The notes beneath the pieces were generated by a model that searched no databases, was not told the origin of the DNA, and was given only the letters and a program-made list of their open reading frames with translations. A program made the position numbers and the translations under genes. 64,000 nt of DNA, taken from Phycisphaerae bacterium (lineage in GTDB: Bacteria > Planctomycetota > Phycisphaerae > UBA1845). The stretch spans positions 62,001-126,000 of the forward strand of contig JAJVHU010000013.1 in assembly GCA_022072505.1 (NCBI GenBank), given 5' to 3'. The stretch's first letter is position 1; each line of letters opens with the position of its first letter. Shown here one piece after another: positions 1-9,370 of the stretch.

Positions 1-20
1 AGGGACCGGCTCAGGAAAAT

Positions 21-48
21 GCAGAATGAAGAAGGCAGAATGAAGAAG
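21..48 (+). repeat. Two perfect tandem copies of GCAGAATGAAGAAG
   Basis: Direct reading of positions 21-34 and 35-48. Confidence 0.9.
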
Positions 49-74
49 GCAGAGTTCCGAAAGCAGCGTGCAGG

Positions 75-563
75 ATGAACACGGAACCTGAAAGCCTGTC
101 GGACTCGGCTCGGCGTTCGACGAAGTCGCCGGAGGCGGGCGGCGCGTCGGATCCGGCGTTCGCCCAGCGTTTCGCGCGGACTCGAGAGGACCACGCCAGC
201 GAGACGGCGGAGGACTACGTCGAACTGATCGACCAGCTTCACCGCGAGCAGGGCGAGGCCCGCGTCGTGGACATCGCCGCGCGGCTGGGCGTGTCGCACG
301 TGACGGCGAGCCGGACGATCGCGCGTCTGCAGAAGGACGGGCTGGTGACGGCGCGGAAGTACCGGGCGATCTTTCTGACGGAGTCGGGCGTTGCGCTGGC
401 GCGGGAAAGCCGGCGTCGTCACGCGGTGGTGCTCGAGTTTCTGCGAGCGCTGGGCGTCGGCGACTCGCAGGCCCATCTCGACGCCGAAGGCATCGAACAT
501 CACACCAGCCCGGAGACCCTCGCGGCGATGGAGCGGTTCCTGCGGGGGTCGCAGCCTCGCTGA
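75..563 (+). CDS. mntR: MntR/DtxR-family manganese-responsive transcriptional regulator
   Basis: EDYVELIDQLHREQGEARVVDIAARLGVS..TVxRxIxRLxxDGLV plus C-terminal DAEGIEHHTSPETL closely resemble MntR. Confidence 0.88.
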   Translation: MNTEPESLSDSARRSTKSPEAGGASDPAFAQRFARTREDHASETAEDYVELIDQLHREQGEARVVDIAARLGVSHVTASRTIARLQKDGLVTARKYRAIFLTESGVALARESRRRHAVVLEFLRALGVGDSQAHLDAEGIEHHTSPETLAAMERFLRGSQPR

Positions 564-619
564 CCCGGTGTTGTCGCTGCGTTTGTGCCCGTCCGGTCAG
601 GCTCGGATATGATGGTGGG

Positions 620-1729
620 GTGAGAACCGGGGTTGCAAACCAGAGCGGGGGCGGTCGGCCGGGCGGGAGCGGCGGGAGCGGCGGGAAGCGCGTCTCGTTG
701 TTGGGGAGCGTCGTTGACGCATTCCGGGTCTGGACCGTCGCGTTCGTTTTCGCGGGGGTAAGCGTCGCAGCCGCGGCGCCGGCGGTGTCCGGGGCGGCGC
801 CGGGGTGTGTTCCGGCTTCCGGTCGGGGAGGGGTTGCGTCGAAGGACGCGCCGGAACTTTGCATCGACGGCGCCGCGCTGATGCGGCATGTCGAGGCGCT
901 GGCCCGGCCGGAATTGAAAGGGCGGGACACGGGGTCGCCGGAGGAAAAGCTTGCGGCGGAGTACCTCGCGCGGGAGCTGACCGACGCCGGGCTGATGCCT
1001 CCGCCGGACTGGACGTCGCCGATCCAGCCCTTTGACTTCAAGGGCAATCCCGCGCGGAACGTCGTCGTGTGCCTTCGGGGGGATGACCCGGTCCTTCGTG
1101 AGGAGTGGATCGTCATCGGGGCGCATTTCGATCATCTGGGCGAACGCAAAGGCCAAGTGTATCCCGGCGCGGACGACAACGCCTCCGGCGTGGCGGGGGT
1201 GATCGAGACGGCAAGGGCGCTTCGGAAGTGCGCCCCGCCGCTGAAGCGGTCGATCTTTTTCTGCTTCTTCACGGGGGAGGAGCGTGGGTTTGTCGGGAGC
1301 CGGCATTTTCTGAACACGTCGCCGGTTCCGAAATCCCGGATCGTGGCGATGCTGAACGCGGACATGATCAGCCGGGACGACACGCGGACGATCCACGTCG
1401 TCGGGACGCAGACGTGCGACTCTTTTGCGGCGGTGGTGGAGGCCGGGGCGGCGAGGGTGGGGCTGAAAGCGGTGTTCGACCACCCGGAGTGGACCTACCA
1501 GAGCGATCATTACGTCTTTTTCTCGGAGAAGATTCCCTTCCTTTACTTCGGGGTCGAGGACCACCCGGACTATCACCGCCCGACGGACACCCCTGAGAAG
1601 ACGAACCGGGACCAGATGGAGCGCGTCTCCCGGCTCCTGCTGGTGGTGGCGCAGACCCTGGCGGATGCTCCGCGTCGCCCTGCGTGGCGGGAAGGCGGAG
1701 TCGAGGCGGCGGATAAACCGCGGGGATGA
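620..1729 (+). CDS. Secreted M28-family aminopeptidase-like metallopeptidase (GTG start)
   Basis: GAHFDHLG, GADDNASGVAGVIE, FFTGEERGFVGSRHF, LNADMI and YQSDHYVFF motifs typical of M28 peptidases; hydrophobic N-terminus. Confidence 0.88.
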   Translation: MRTGVANQSGGGRPGGSGGSGGKRVSLLGSVVDAFRVWTVAFVFAGVSVAAAAPAVSGAAPGCVPASGRGGVASKDAPELCIDGAALMRHVEALARPELKGRDTGSPEEKLAAEYLARELTDAGLMPPPDWTSPIQPFDFKGNPARNVVVCLRGDDPVLREEWIVIGAHFDHLGERKGQVYPGADDNASGVAGVIETARALRKCAPPLKRSIFFCFFTGEERGFVGSRHFLNTSPVPKSRIVAMLNADMISRDDTRTIHVVGTQTCDSFAAVVEAGAARVGLKAVFDHPEWTYQSDHYVFFSEKIPFLYFGVEDHPDYHRPTDTPEKTNRDQMERVSRLLLVVAQTLADAPRRPAWREGGVEAADKPRG

Positions 1730-2055
1730 CTCGGTTTCGTCGGAAGCGGGGAGGCGGGTTTCGAGGGGGCGCCCCAGCCGGAGCGGGGCGGGTTTTCCGG
1801 CGGGGGCGTCGGGGACGGCCGGAGATCGGCGGAAGTCGGGGGCGACAACGTCTTGCAAGTCGGCGCGCCGCGCAGTATACGATCCTTCCGGCGTGTCCAG
1901 GTCCGCGCGAGTCGCGGCGACGGATGCGGCAAGGGATACATTGATTCATCGGGTCGAGAGGCGCGCGTGAACGTTCCGGGGTCGGAACCGCCGGAGGGTC
2001 CGTCGGCAATCACGGGCGCGGGTGAGGGCTTCGTCGATTTTGCAGGAGTGAGTCC

Positions 2056-2949
2056 TTGAGCACGTTGACGAAAGTATTCGTGGTCATGCTGGCGATCGGA
2101 AGCATCGCCTTCACGACGGTGGCGGTGTCAATCAGCGCGCAGACGACCAACTGGCGTACGACGGCGGAGAGCTACCGGAATCAGCTTGCGGTGGCGGAGA
2201 CGACGCTGCGCGGGCTGACGGCGGCGCACGCGGCGCAAGTCGCGACGCAGCGGGACACGATCAACGGACAGTTGTCCCGGATCGCGGAGCTGGAAGGGCA
2301 GCTCGCCACGGCACGGCAGGACGTCGGTCAGAAGGATCTGGCGCTGAAGCAGGCGATCGCGGAGAAGGGCAACCAGGAGGCGATGAACCGCGGACTGCTG
2401 GGACAGCTCAGCGTCAGCCAGGCGAACGAGGAGTCGTTCCGCAAGCAGCGTGACGATCTGGAAAAGAGCAATCTCGATCTTCAGACGCGGAACATGCACC
2501 TGCTGGAGCGCGTGCATGATCAGACGTCGCAGATCGCGGTGCTGGTCGAGCAGCGTCGGCAGTTCGAGCAGCAGCTTGACATCCTGAAGCGCGAGAACAC
2601 GACGCTGTCGCGACAGGCAAGTCGTCCCGGCGCCGCCTCGACGCTCGAGGATCCGAAGGGCGCGGGACTCTCGCAGGTGACGGCGGTGACGCCGGTGGCG
2701 AGTTCGGCGGTGCGCGGGCGCGTGCTGCGCGTGGACGGGAACATCGTGACGTTGAGCGTGGGTTCCGCGGACGGCGTCGAGCGCGACATGGTGTTCGTCG
2801 TGCGCCGGGCGGGAGAGTACGTCGGCGACGTGACGATCAGCGTGGTGGAGCCGAATCAGTCGGCCGGTCGTCTGACGCGTCATCGGGTCGTGCCCGCGGC
2901 GGATGACGAGGTGATCGATCTGAGCCACCTGGCCTCTACTCAAGGATAG
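2056..2949 (+). CDS. Coiled-coil membrane-anchored protein with C-terminal MreC-like beta domain (TTG start)
   Basis: N-terminal TM, long coiled coil, C-terminal GRVLRVDGNIVTLSVGSADGVERDMVFVV; located upstream of mreB. Confidence 0.6.
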   Translation: MSTLTKVFVVMLAIGSIAFTTVAVSISAQTTNWRTTAESYRNQLAVAETTLRGLTAAHAAQVATQRDTINGQLSRIAELEGQLATARQDVGQKDLALKQAIAEKGNQEAMNRGLLGQLSVSQANEESFRKQRDDLEKSNLDLQTRNMHLLERVHDQTSQIAVLVEQRRQFEQQLDILKRENTTLSRQASRPGAASTLEDPKGAGLSQVTAVTPVASSAVRGRVLRVDGNIVTLSVGSADGVERDMVFVVRRAGEYVGDVTISVVEPNQSAGRLTRHRVVPAADDEVIDLSHLASTQG

Positions 2950-2953
2950 CCCG

Positions 2954-3106
2954 ATGAGCGATCGACCGACCTCATTTCGTCCGGAGAGCGACGTGTACAG
3001 CGTGCTGCTGATCGTCGCGACCGTCGTGGTTCTTTCGGGAACGGCGTTTCTCCTGATGCGCTGTCAGCAGCTTTTCGGGTCGCTGAATCCGTTCGGCGGG
3101 GCCTGA
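2954..3106 (+). CDS. Small (50 aa) single-TM membrane protein
   Basis: MSDRPTSFRPESDVYSVLLIVATVVVLSGTAFLLMRCQQLFGSLNPFGGA; 4 nt after the previous stop; below the ORF-track length cutoff. Confidence 0.6.
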   Translation: MSDRPTSFRPESDVYSVLLIVATVVVLSGTAFLLMRCQQLFGSLNPFGGA

Positions 3107-3276
3107 CGGGCGACCGGGGCGCCGCGCCGTCCGACCGGCAGATCGATCCTGTTGCGGACCGCAAGCGAGCCTGCGCGTGCGCCGTTGCGCGCCGGGTTGT
3201 GCGCGTTGCGGGAGGGGTGTGCGCCAAGGGGGGGCGGTCCGGACGGCGGCGTTCGAGGCGAGGGAAGGAGCTCCGT

Positions 3277-4329
3277 ATGATCGGGGACAGGTTGTGGGGT
3301 CTGTTCAGCATCGACATGGGCATCGACCTCGGAACCTGCAACACCCTGGTCTGCATCAAGGGCGAGGGGATCGTTCTGAATGAGCCTTCCGTCGTGGCGG
3401 TGCGCCGGGGCACGACGCAGGTGCTTCAGAACGGGAACGCCGTGGGTCTGGTCGCGAAGGAAATGCTCGGCAAGACGCCGGGCTCGATCGTGGCGATCCG
3501 CCCGCTGAAGGACGGGGTGATCGCGGATTTCGACATCACCGAGGCGATGCTCGGCTACTTCATCCGCAAGGTTCACGGTCGCCGGCGGATCGCCCGCCCT
3601 CGCGTGGTCATTGCGATCCCGTCGGGCATCACCGCGGTCGAGAAGCGCGCGGTGTACAACTCCGCGGAGCGCGCCGGGGCGCGGGAGGTGTACCTGCTCG
3701 AGGAACCGATGGCGGCGGGCATCGGCGCGGGGCTGCCGATCGGCGAGTCGACGGCGTCGATGATCGTGGACATCGGCGGCGGGACGACGGAAGTGGCGAT
3801 CATGTCGCTGGGCGACATCGCGGTGTGCGAGAGCATCCGGGTCGCGGGCGACGACCTCGACGAGTCGATCGTCAATTACATGCGGCGGACCTACAACCTG
3901 TGCATCGGTCCGCAGACGGCTGAGGCGATCAAGATCGAGATCGGCTCCGTCTCGGCCCTGGAGCAGGAGCTGACCCGCGAGGTTCGCGGACGCGACAACG
4001 TCAGCGGACTGCCGCGAGCCTGCACGATCACGAGCGAGGAGATCCGCGAGGCGCTGCGGGAGCCGGTGGACCAGGTCATCGAGTGCGTGATCCGCACGCT
4101 GGAGCGCGCCGAACCGGAGCTTTCGGCGGACCTGGTGTCCAACGGCATCCACCTCGCCGGAGGCGGCGCGCTGCTGCGTGGGCTGGACCGGGTCGTCTCG
4201 CAATCCACCGGACTGACGGTCCACGTGGCGGATGACCCGCTGACCTGCGTGGCAAGAGGCACCGCCGTGTACCTTGAGAACCTTGCGCAGTGGAAGACGA
4301 CGCTGGAGTCCGACGCCGACGGGTATTGA
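3277..4329 (+). CDS. mreB: Rod shape-determining protein MreB
   Basis: MGIDLGTCNTLVCIKGEGIVLNEPSVVAV, VIADFDITEAMLGYFI, IGGGTTEVAIMSLGDIA; ATG at 3277 preceded by AAGGAG. Confidence 0.92.
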   Translation: MIGDRLWGLFSIDMGIDLGTCNTLVCIKGEGIVLNEPSVVAVRRGTTQVLQNGNAVGLVAKEMLGKTPGSIVAIRPLKDGVIADFDITEAMLGYFIRKVHGRRRIARPRVVIAIPSGITAVEKRAVYNSAERAGAREVYLLEEPMAAGIGAGLPIGESTASMIVDIGGGTTEVAIMSLGDIAVCESIRVAGDDLDESIVNYMRRTYNLCIGPQTAEAIKIEIGSVSALEQELTREVRGRDNVSGLPRACTITSEEIREALREPVDQVIECVIRTLERAEPELSADLVSNGIHLAGGGALLRGLDRVVSQSTGLTVHVADDPLTCVARGTAVYLENLAQWKTTLESDADGY

Positions 4330-5077
4330 CGCCGGAACGGGCGACGACGCCATCGCGGCGAGCACGAGACGCGGCGTGACGCGGATCATCCTTGAGATCG
4401 CGGTGCAAAGCGCGAAGGACGCGGTCGCCGCGGCGACGGCGGGTGCGGATCGCGTCGAGCTTTCCGCCGACTTGGACTGCGGCGGCGTCACCCCCCTGAA
4501 CGAGACGGTCCGGGAAACGCGGGCCGGACTTGATGTTCCCCTCCTTGTGCTGCTCCGGCCTCGGCCGGGGGATTTCGTGTACTCGAGTGCGGAACTCGAC
4601 CGCATGATACGTGATCTCCAGACCGCGACCGAATGCGGCGCCGACGGACTGGTCTTCGGAGCGCTGACGCGCCGGCGACGCCTTGATGTGAAGGCGCTGG
4701 CGGCGTGCGTCGAGGCCTGCGGGTCGCGCTTGCCGGTGCTTCATCGGGCGTTTGACGAAGCCGCTGATCCTTTTGAGGCGCTGGAGACGGCGATCGGCCT
4801 CGGGTTTCGACGCATCCTGACTTCGGGTCGTCGCGTGTGCGCCGCGGAGCCCGAGGCGCTGGCGCTGTTGCGCGACCTGATCGAGCGCGCCGCAGGCCGG
4901 ATCGAGATCCTTCCGGGCGGCGGCGTGCGGCCGCACAACGTGCGGGCGGTGCTGGCGGGAAGCGGGTGCGACCAGGTTCACAGCGCGTGCCGTGTCGGGA
5001 TTTCCGGGAGCGCCTCAACGTTCCACGCGGACCTTGTCAGGGGGCTGCGCTCGGAAGCGGATGCGGCAGCGCGATGA
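4274..5077 (+). CDS. cutC: CutC-family copper homeostasis protein (true start probably downstream of the ORF start)
   Basis: AGADRVELSADLDCGGVTP, LLRPRPGDFVYSSAELDRMIRD, GFRRILTSG, ILPGGGVRPHNV. Confidence 0.88.
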   Translation: MRTLRSGRRRWSPTPTGIDAGTGDDAIAASTRRGVTRIILEIAVQSAKDAVAAATAGADRVELSADLDCGGVTPLNETVRETRAGLDVPLLVLLRPRPGDFVYSSAELDRMIRDLQTATECGADGLVFGALTRRRRLDVKALAACVEACGSRLPVLHRAFDEAADPFEALETAIGLGFRRILTSGRRVCAAEPEALALLRDLIERAAGRIEILPGGGVRPHNVRAVLAGSGCDQVHSACRVGISGSASTFHADLVRGLRSEADAAAR

Positions 5078-5119
5078 ACCGGGAAGAATCGTGCTTCATG
5101 ACCCGGCGGTGATGCGGGT

Positions 5120-5743
5120 TCAGGAGTTTTGATCCAGGAGATCCTTGAATTCCGACCGCAAGTCGTCGGCAAAGCGCTGCAGGCCCGTCTGTATGCGCTG
5201 GTTGCAGCGGTTCAGGTGGAGCCTTCGGGCGATCTCCGGGAGCACGTCCCGCTCCAGTATGTCGCTCGCCCGAGGACTCTTATTATAAAGCGCGTGCAAG
5301 GCTTCCTTCGGCGAGGACATCCCGACCGGCGGGGGAACCGGGTGATTCCCGGGCAGCTTCAGCATTTCGCGCACGGCCGCCGGATCGTCGATCAACCACG
5401 CTTCAAAATGCGGTATTGCACAACCCAGCGCGGCGGGCATCGGGGCGTTGTTCCGGCGATGGGCTTCCCGCCCTGCCTTCAAGGCGTCGAGCCGCTCGCC
5501 GTCGTGCTGATCATCGTCAATGATCGCCACGACGCCCTGCAGGCCGTCGGCGGACGCCCGGGCGAGCGCAAACATGAGCTTCCTCCCGAGCTTGGACAGA
5601 CCTTTCTGATGAAACCTTTGAATTGAAGGCGACGACCACGCAGTGAACGTGGTGATGATCTCAAGGCCCAGCAGGTTCTCCACCAGGGGCGGCGCTGCGG
5701 CTTCGTCTCGAGATCCTTCACCGAGGAACTGAATTCGGATCAT
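5120..5743 (-). CDS. DUF4276-like protein (TOPRIM-related fold), partner of the ABC-type ATPase
   Basis: N-terminal GEGxxD, VVAIIDDDQHDGERLDAL (DxD), IPHFEAWLIDDPAAVREML; ATGA overlap with upstream ATPase. Confidence 0.7.
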   Translation of the reverse strand: MIRIQFLGEGSRDEAAAPPLVENLLGLEIITTFTAWSSPSIQRFHQKGLSKLGRKLMFALARASADGLQGVVAIIDDDQHDGERLDALKAGREAHRRNNAPMPAALGCAIPHFEAWLIDDPAAVREMLKLPGNHPVPPPVGMSSPKEALHALYNKSPRASDILERDVLPEIARRLHLNRCNQRIQTGLQRFADDLRSEFKDLLDQNS

Positions 5744-6693
5744 GAGGGCGGTCTGATGAGTCCTTCCTCGGATTCGTTGTACCAGATTTCGCCGAGGAGG
5801 AATTCCTTCGTGAAATGCTTGAGGCGTTCGCGGTTGACGGGCTGCGCCGTGCGGCTGCCGTCGTCGTTGCGTGAGAAGACGAGAACCTCGTCCTCGTCGA
5901 GGTTGATGCAGTCGAGGAGGTAAGGCGAATGCGTCGTCAGGATCACCTGCGACGGCGGCGCGCCGAACTCGCCCTTCGTCAGCGAGCGCAGGAGTCCGAC
6001 GACGTCTTTCAGGCGCTTCGGGTGCAAACCGTTCTCCGGCTCCTCAATGAGGATGAACCGGGGGGCATGAGGATGTTGAGCGAGAGCTACGAAGAAGAGC
6101 AAATACTGCACACCCACGGAAAGCTGGTTTGTCGGCAGCACAAGGTTGTTCTCCAGTTTGAACTCAATTCGGCGAGAGGAGGCGGTCGGAGTCCCAATAT
6201 CGAGATCGACCAGCCCCTCAACGTGCCGTTTCATCGTTTCAACAAGCTTGTCGCGGCGTTGGCGATCTCGGCGAAGAAAGTAATCCAGGATCGTAGGAAT
6301 GTTCGCACCGTCAGTCGCGATCGCCGGAGGGCGGATGGCTGAGTCGGCTACGCCCTCCGATTGAGCTGGGATTCCGCCGGACGGCAACATGAATCTGGCC
6401 ACCTCGCAGACATTTCGAACTTCGACACCACGTCCATCGTGCCGGCGCGTGTCGAGAATCAAGGATGTCTGGTTATCTTGTCTTCCAAGAATTCGAACTA
6501 CTGAGTCAACGCTCAAGCCCCAACGCTCAGTTTGATCGATATTGTGACTCCCAGCGGTAAGGAGGCACTGAATCGCGCGGAGGAAGCACGATTTTCCCGT
6601 GTTGTTCGGCCCGATGAGGACGGTCAGGGGCTTGAGCGGCACGTCGACGTGTTTGAAGCAGGCGAAGTTCTCGATCGTCAGTTGTTCGATCAC
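5740..6693 (-). CDS. AAA/ABC-type ATPase (OLD/RecF-like, AAA_21-type)
   Basis: Walker A GPNNTGKS, signature-like LSVGVQ, Walker B FILIEEPENGLHP, switch TTHSPYLLD. Confidence 0.85.
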   Translation of the reverse strand: MIEQLTIENFACFKHVDVPLKPLTVLIGPNNTGKSCFLRAIQCLLTAGSHNIDQTERWGLSVDSVVRILGRQDNQTSLILDTRRHDGRGVEVRNVCEVARFMLPSGGIPAQSEGVADSAIRPPAIATDGANIPTILDYFLRRDRQRRDKLVETMKRHVEGLVDLDIGTPTASSRRIEFKLENNLVLPTNQLSVGVQYLLFFVALAQHPHAPRFILIEEPENGLHPKRLKDVVGLLRSLTKGEFGAPPSQVILTTHSPYLLDCINLDEDEVLVFSRNDDGSRTAQPVNRERLKHFTKEFLLGEIWYNESEEGLIRPPS

Positions 6694-6780
6694 CCGCGGA
6701 CTCCTGCAAGCCGTGACCTCAACCGTGTGCGGGCTTGCCCGTCGGATTGTACCCGGTCTCAGGCGTCGGGCGAGAGGCGC

Positions 6781-7953
6781 TCAGCCCCTCGCCAGGGCGC
6801 GGAGGAGACGACGGGACTGGGCTCGGATCCACCCGAGAGCGCCGGGCCCCGCCGCGCCCGGCTGAAGGTGTTCGCGCCCCGGGAACACGTGCATGCGCAG
6901 GTACGCTGCGCGATCGCGCACCCCCGGAAGGCAGAGCAGGTCAACGAGGACGTGGCGGAGCGGGCGGACCGCGTCGTGCGGCGCCTGATGAATCGCGATC
7001 CGGTCCTTGAGCGAGGGGCGTAACGCCGGGGCCGGCTGAAGCAGGCCCGCGAACGCCGCGAAGCGCTTCGGAAACACCTCCTCGATCCGGCGCACGGCGA
7101 GGGACATCGGGTAGGTCAGCCGCCACGTGGAGGAGAGCCGGCTCACACGGCCGAAATCGATCCGCCCGGCGTAGTGCTCGCAGAACCGCACGACGTCGTG
7201 CAGCCAGCGAAGCTGGGACAAGCCGTGACCGGCGGCGTGGACGCAGAGGTGGATCAGCGTCTCCTCGATCGAGGGCGTCCACGCAGGTTCATCGGCGACG
7301 ATGATCCGGCGCGGCGCCAGCCACATCGCCTCGGGGGGGACGGTCCGGCGGTAATGAACCGGCCTGAAAGGGCGAACGTGCAAGTCAAGCCGCAGCGCGG
7401 GCCGGTCCGACGTCAGGTACGGGCGCTCGTAGTAGAACCGCGGGAAAAGCCCCTCGTGCAGGGGTTCGCTTTCGCGGCGACACCCGAGCGAGTTGAGGAT
7501 CCGGTCCGCGCGGCCCGAGTCCTCCTGTCGGATGAGCAGGTCGACGTCGGACATGCCGCGAAGGTCGTCGTCGGCGTACACCGTGGCGTTCAAGGCCGCG
7601 CCTTTCAGCAGCAGCGTCGGGACGTCCGCTTCGTGCAGCGCCCGGAGGATCGGACGCAGGCACGCGGACCGTCGTCGGTTGGAGGCGCCGAGGTGACGCC
7701 GATGCTCGTTGAGAATGATCCGCGCGGATGCCGGAAGTCGGACGCTTCGAGCGCGAAGCGCCTCATCCAGCGGGCCTCCGACGCTGAGTTCACAGGCTTC
7801 ACAAAGGGCGCGTTCGATCAGGCCGCTCGCGCACCAGCGCTCGACGACGGGCGCGGGATCGCTGTCGAGGCATCGCGCCAAGCCGTGTTGGAGCGACTCC
7901 GGCGAACGCTCCCGGATCGCGTCGTTCCAGCGGTGACGGAGCGAGCGTGTCAC
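6781..7953 (-). CDS. NTP_transf_5-type nucleotidyltransferase family protein (GTG start, GTGA overlap with upstream gene)
   Basis: LLKGAALNATVYADDDLRGMSDVDLLIRQED, plus DLHVRPF and LIHLCVHAAGHG further on. Confidence 0.82.
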   Translation of the reverse strand: MTRSLRHRWNDAIRERSPESLQHGLARCLDSDPAPVVERWCASGLIERALCEACELSVGGPLDEALRARSVRLPASARIILNEHRRHLGASNRRRSACLRPILRALHEADVPTLLLKGAALNATVYADDDLRGMSDVDLLIRQEDSGRADRILNSLGCRRESEPLHEGLFPRFYYERPYLTSDRPALRLDLHVRPFRPVHYRRTVPPEAMWLAPRRIIVADEPAWTPSIEETLIHLCVHAAGHGLSQLRWLHDVVRFCEHYAGRIDFGRVSRLSSTWRLTYPMSLAVRRIEEVFPKRFAAFAGLLQPAPALRPSLKDRIAIHQAPHDAVRPLRHVLVDLLCLPGVRDRAAYLRMHVFPGREHLQPGAAGPGALGWIRAQSRRLLRALARG

Positions 7954-8984
7954 GCGGCTTCGACTCCGGGGCGGACAGGCTCCTTCGGGCAAGTGAGATC
8001 GGCTGCGTCGGGTCGCCCGGATGCCGGGACGTGCGCCTGCCACGCCGCTTCGAGGACGTCGCAGGTGGCGTCGATCTCGCCGGATTCCAGTTGAAAACAA
8101 GCGGCTCTTTCGACGACGCCGCCGAGCACGTCGAGCGTCGCGGCGCGGTAGCGTCCGAAGGTGAAGCAGACGCCGAGGAGCTGAAAGAGCGCCCGCGCCC
8201 GTGAGAGCGGATGCAAAGCCGGCGCGGGTCGGGCCACGTAGCGCGGAAACACAATCATCCCGACGGGAACCGCCCAGGGCGTCCGGTGCGGACGTAGTGC
8301 CTGCGGATCGATCAGGCGGACCCGTCCTTTCCAGCTCTTTTCGTAGGACGGCAGCGCGCCGGCGGCGGGGCAGAAAGCGTCAACGATCTCAAAGGATCCC
8401 TCCTTGATGCACAGGGCCTTCGGATACGGGTCGAGACAGAGCGTGTCCGGGGCGATCAGGGCGAACTCATCGGAGAGGTAGCTCCAGCCGCGGGAGATCA
8501 ACCGCGCGGTGAGCGTGGACTTGCCGCACTGCGGCTGCGCCGGCAGGACGAGGGCGAACCCGTCGCGGGCGACGACCCCGGCGTGAAGCTGGTGATACCG
8601 CGGCAGGGTTGCGGCGACGGCGGCGTTGATCGCCCACTCCACGTGCGGCAGGACCGCCTGCGGCTTGCGCAGAAGGAAGCGCTCCTCCCCGTCCACGCAG
8701 ACGCGGAAGCAGCGTCCGAGCGGTCGCGCGCGGAACACGCGATCCACGCGGATGTGAACCGCGGAAGGCGCCGGACCGGTGACGAAGCGGCGTTGATAAA
8801 GGCGGTGAAAAGGCTCCCGGAAGCGAGCCTCCTCACAGTGCAGGCAGACCGTCACGGCGCCGATCCGGTAGCACGCGGGAGATTCAAGGCCGGGCGGCGT
8901 CGCGCGGGAGGCGCACCGTGCCGAAGCGCATCCCTCCCGAGCGCGTCCGACTTCACGTTCGCCGGTCGTCGATGCCGTGCTCAT
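7950..8984 (-). CDS. HPr kinase/phosphorylase-related protein (HprK-related kinase type)
   Basis: LVLPAQPQCGKSTLTARLISRGWSYLSDEFALIAPDT (P-loop and SDE motif); ATGA overlap with PqqD-like gene. Confidence 0.8.
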   Translation of the reverse strand: MSTASTTGEREVGRAREGCASARCASRATPPGLESPACYRIGAVTVCLHCEEARFREPFHRLYQRRFVTGPAPSAVHIRVDRVFRARPLGRCFRVCVDGEERFLLRKPQAVLPHVEWAINAAVAATLPRYHQLHAGVVARDGFALVLPAQPQCGKSTLTARLISRGWSYLSDEFALIAPDTLCLDPYPKALCIKEGSFEIVDAFCPAAGALPSYEKSWKGRVRLIDPQALRPHRTPWAVPVGMIVFPRYVARPAPALHPLSRARALFQLLGVCFTFGRYRAATLDVLGGVVERAACFQLESGEIDATCDVLEAAWQAHVPASGRPDAADLTCPKEPVRPGVEAA

Positions 8985-9370
8985 GAAACTTCGCCCGCCG
9001 TGACGTTCCGCGCGATCCAGCCGTGCCGCCGCATCGCGGCGAGAACCGGCGCGACACATGATGCAACGTCGTCCGTCGGTTCGCCGTGTTCATGCGCCAG
9101 CGTTTCAAAGATCGCCGCATCGTCGCGCGTGCCGTCCAGGTGTTTGAAGACCTTCAAGGCGTCGGCATCGAGATACAGAACCTCGTGGGCTCCCGGATCG
9201 TACACGACGGCCTCGGCGCCGATGCGGTGAACGACGGCCTCCCTGCAGATCCGCCAGCTTGCGGATACCTGCGCGCGGATCGCTGAAGATCCTGCGGACG
9301 CCTGCGTCGGCGAAGTGGAGAGGCGGCGCTCTTCTGACGCCTGTTCAGGATGAAACCTGGCTTGCGGCAT
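8981..9370 (-). CDS. PqqD-family peptide chaperone-like protein
   Basis: VVHRIGAEAVVYDPGAHEVLYLDADALKVFKHLDGTRDDAAIFETL...AAMRRHGWI fits the PqqD fold pattern. Confidence 0.78.
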   Translation of the reverse strand: MPQARFHPEQASEERRLSTSPTQASAGSSAIRAQVSASWRICREAVVHRIGAEAVVYDPGAHEVLYLDADALKVFKHLDGTRDDAAIFETLAHEHGEPTDDVASCVAPVLAAMRRHGWIARNVTAGEVS

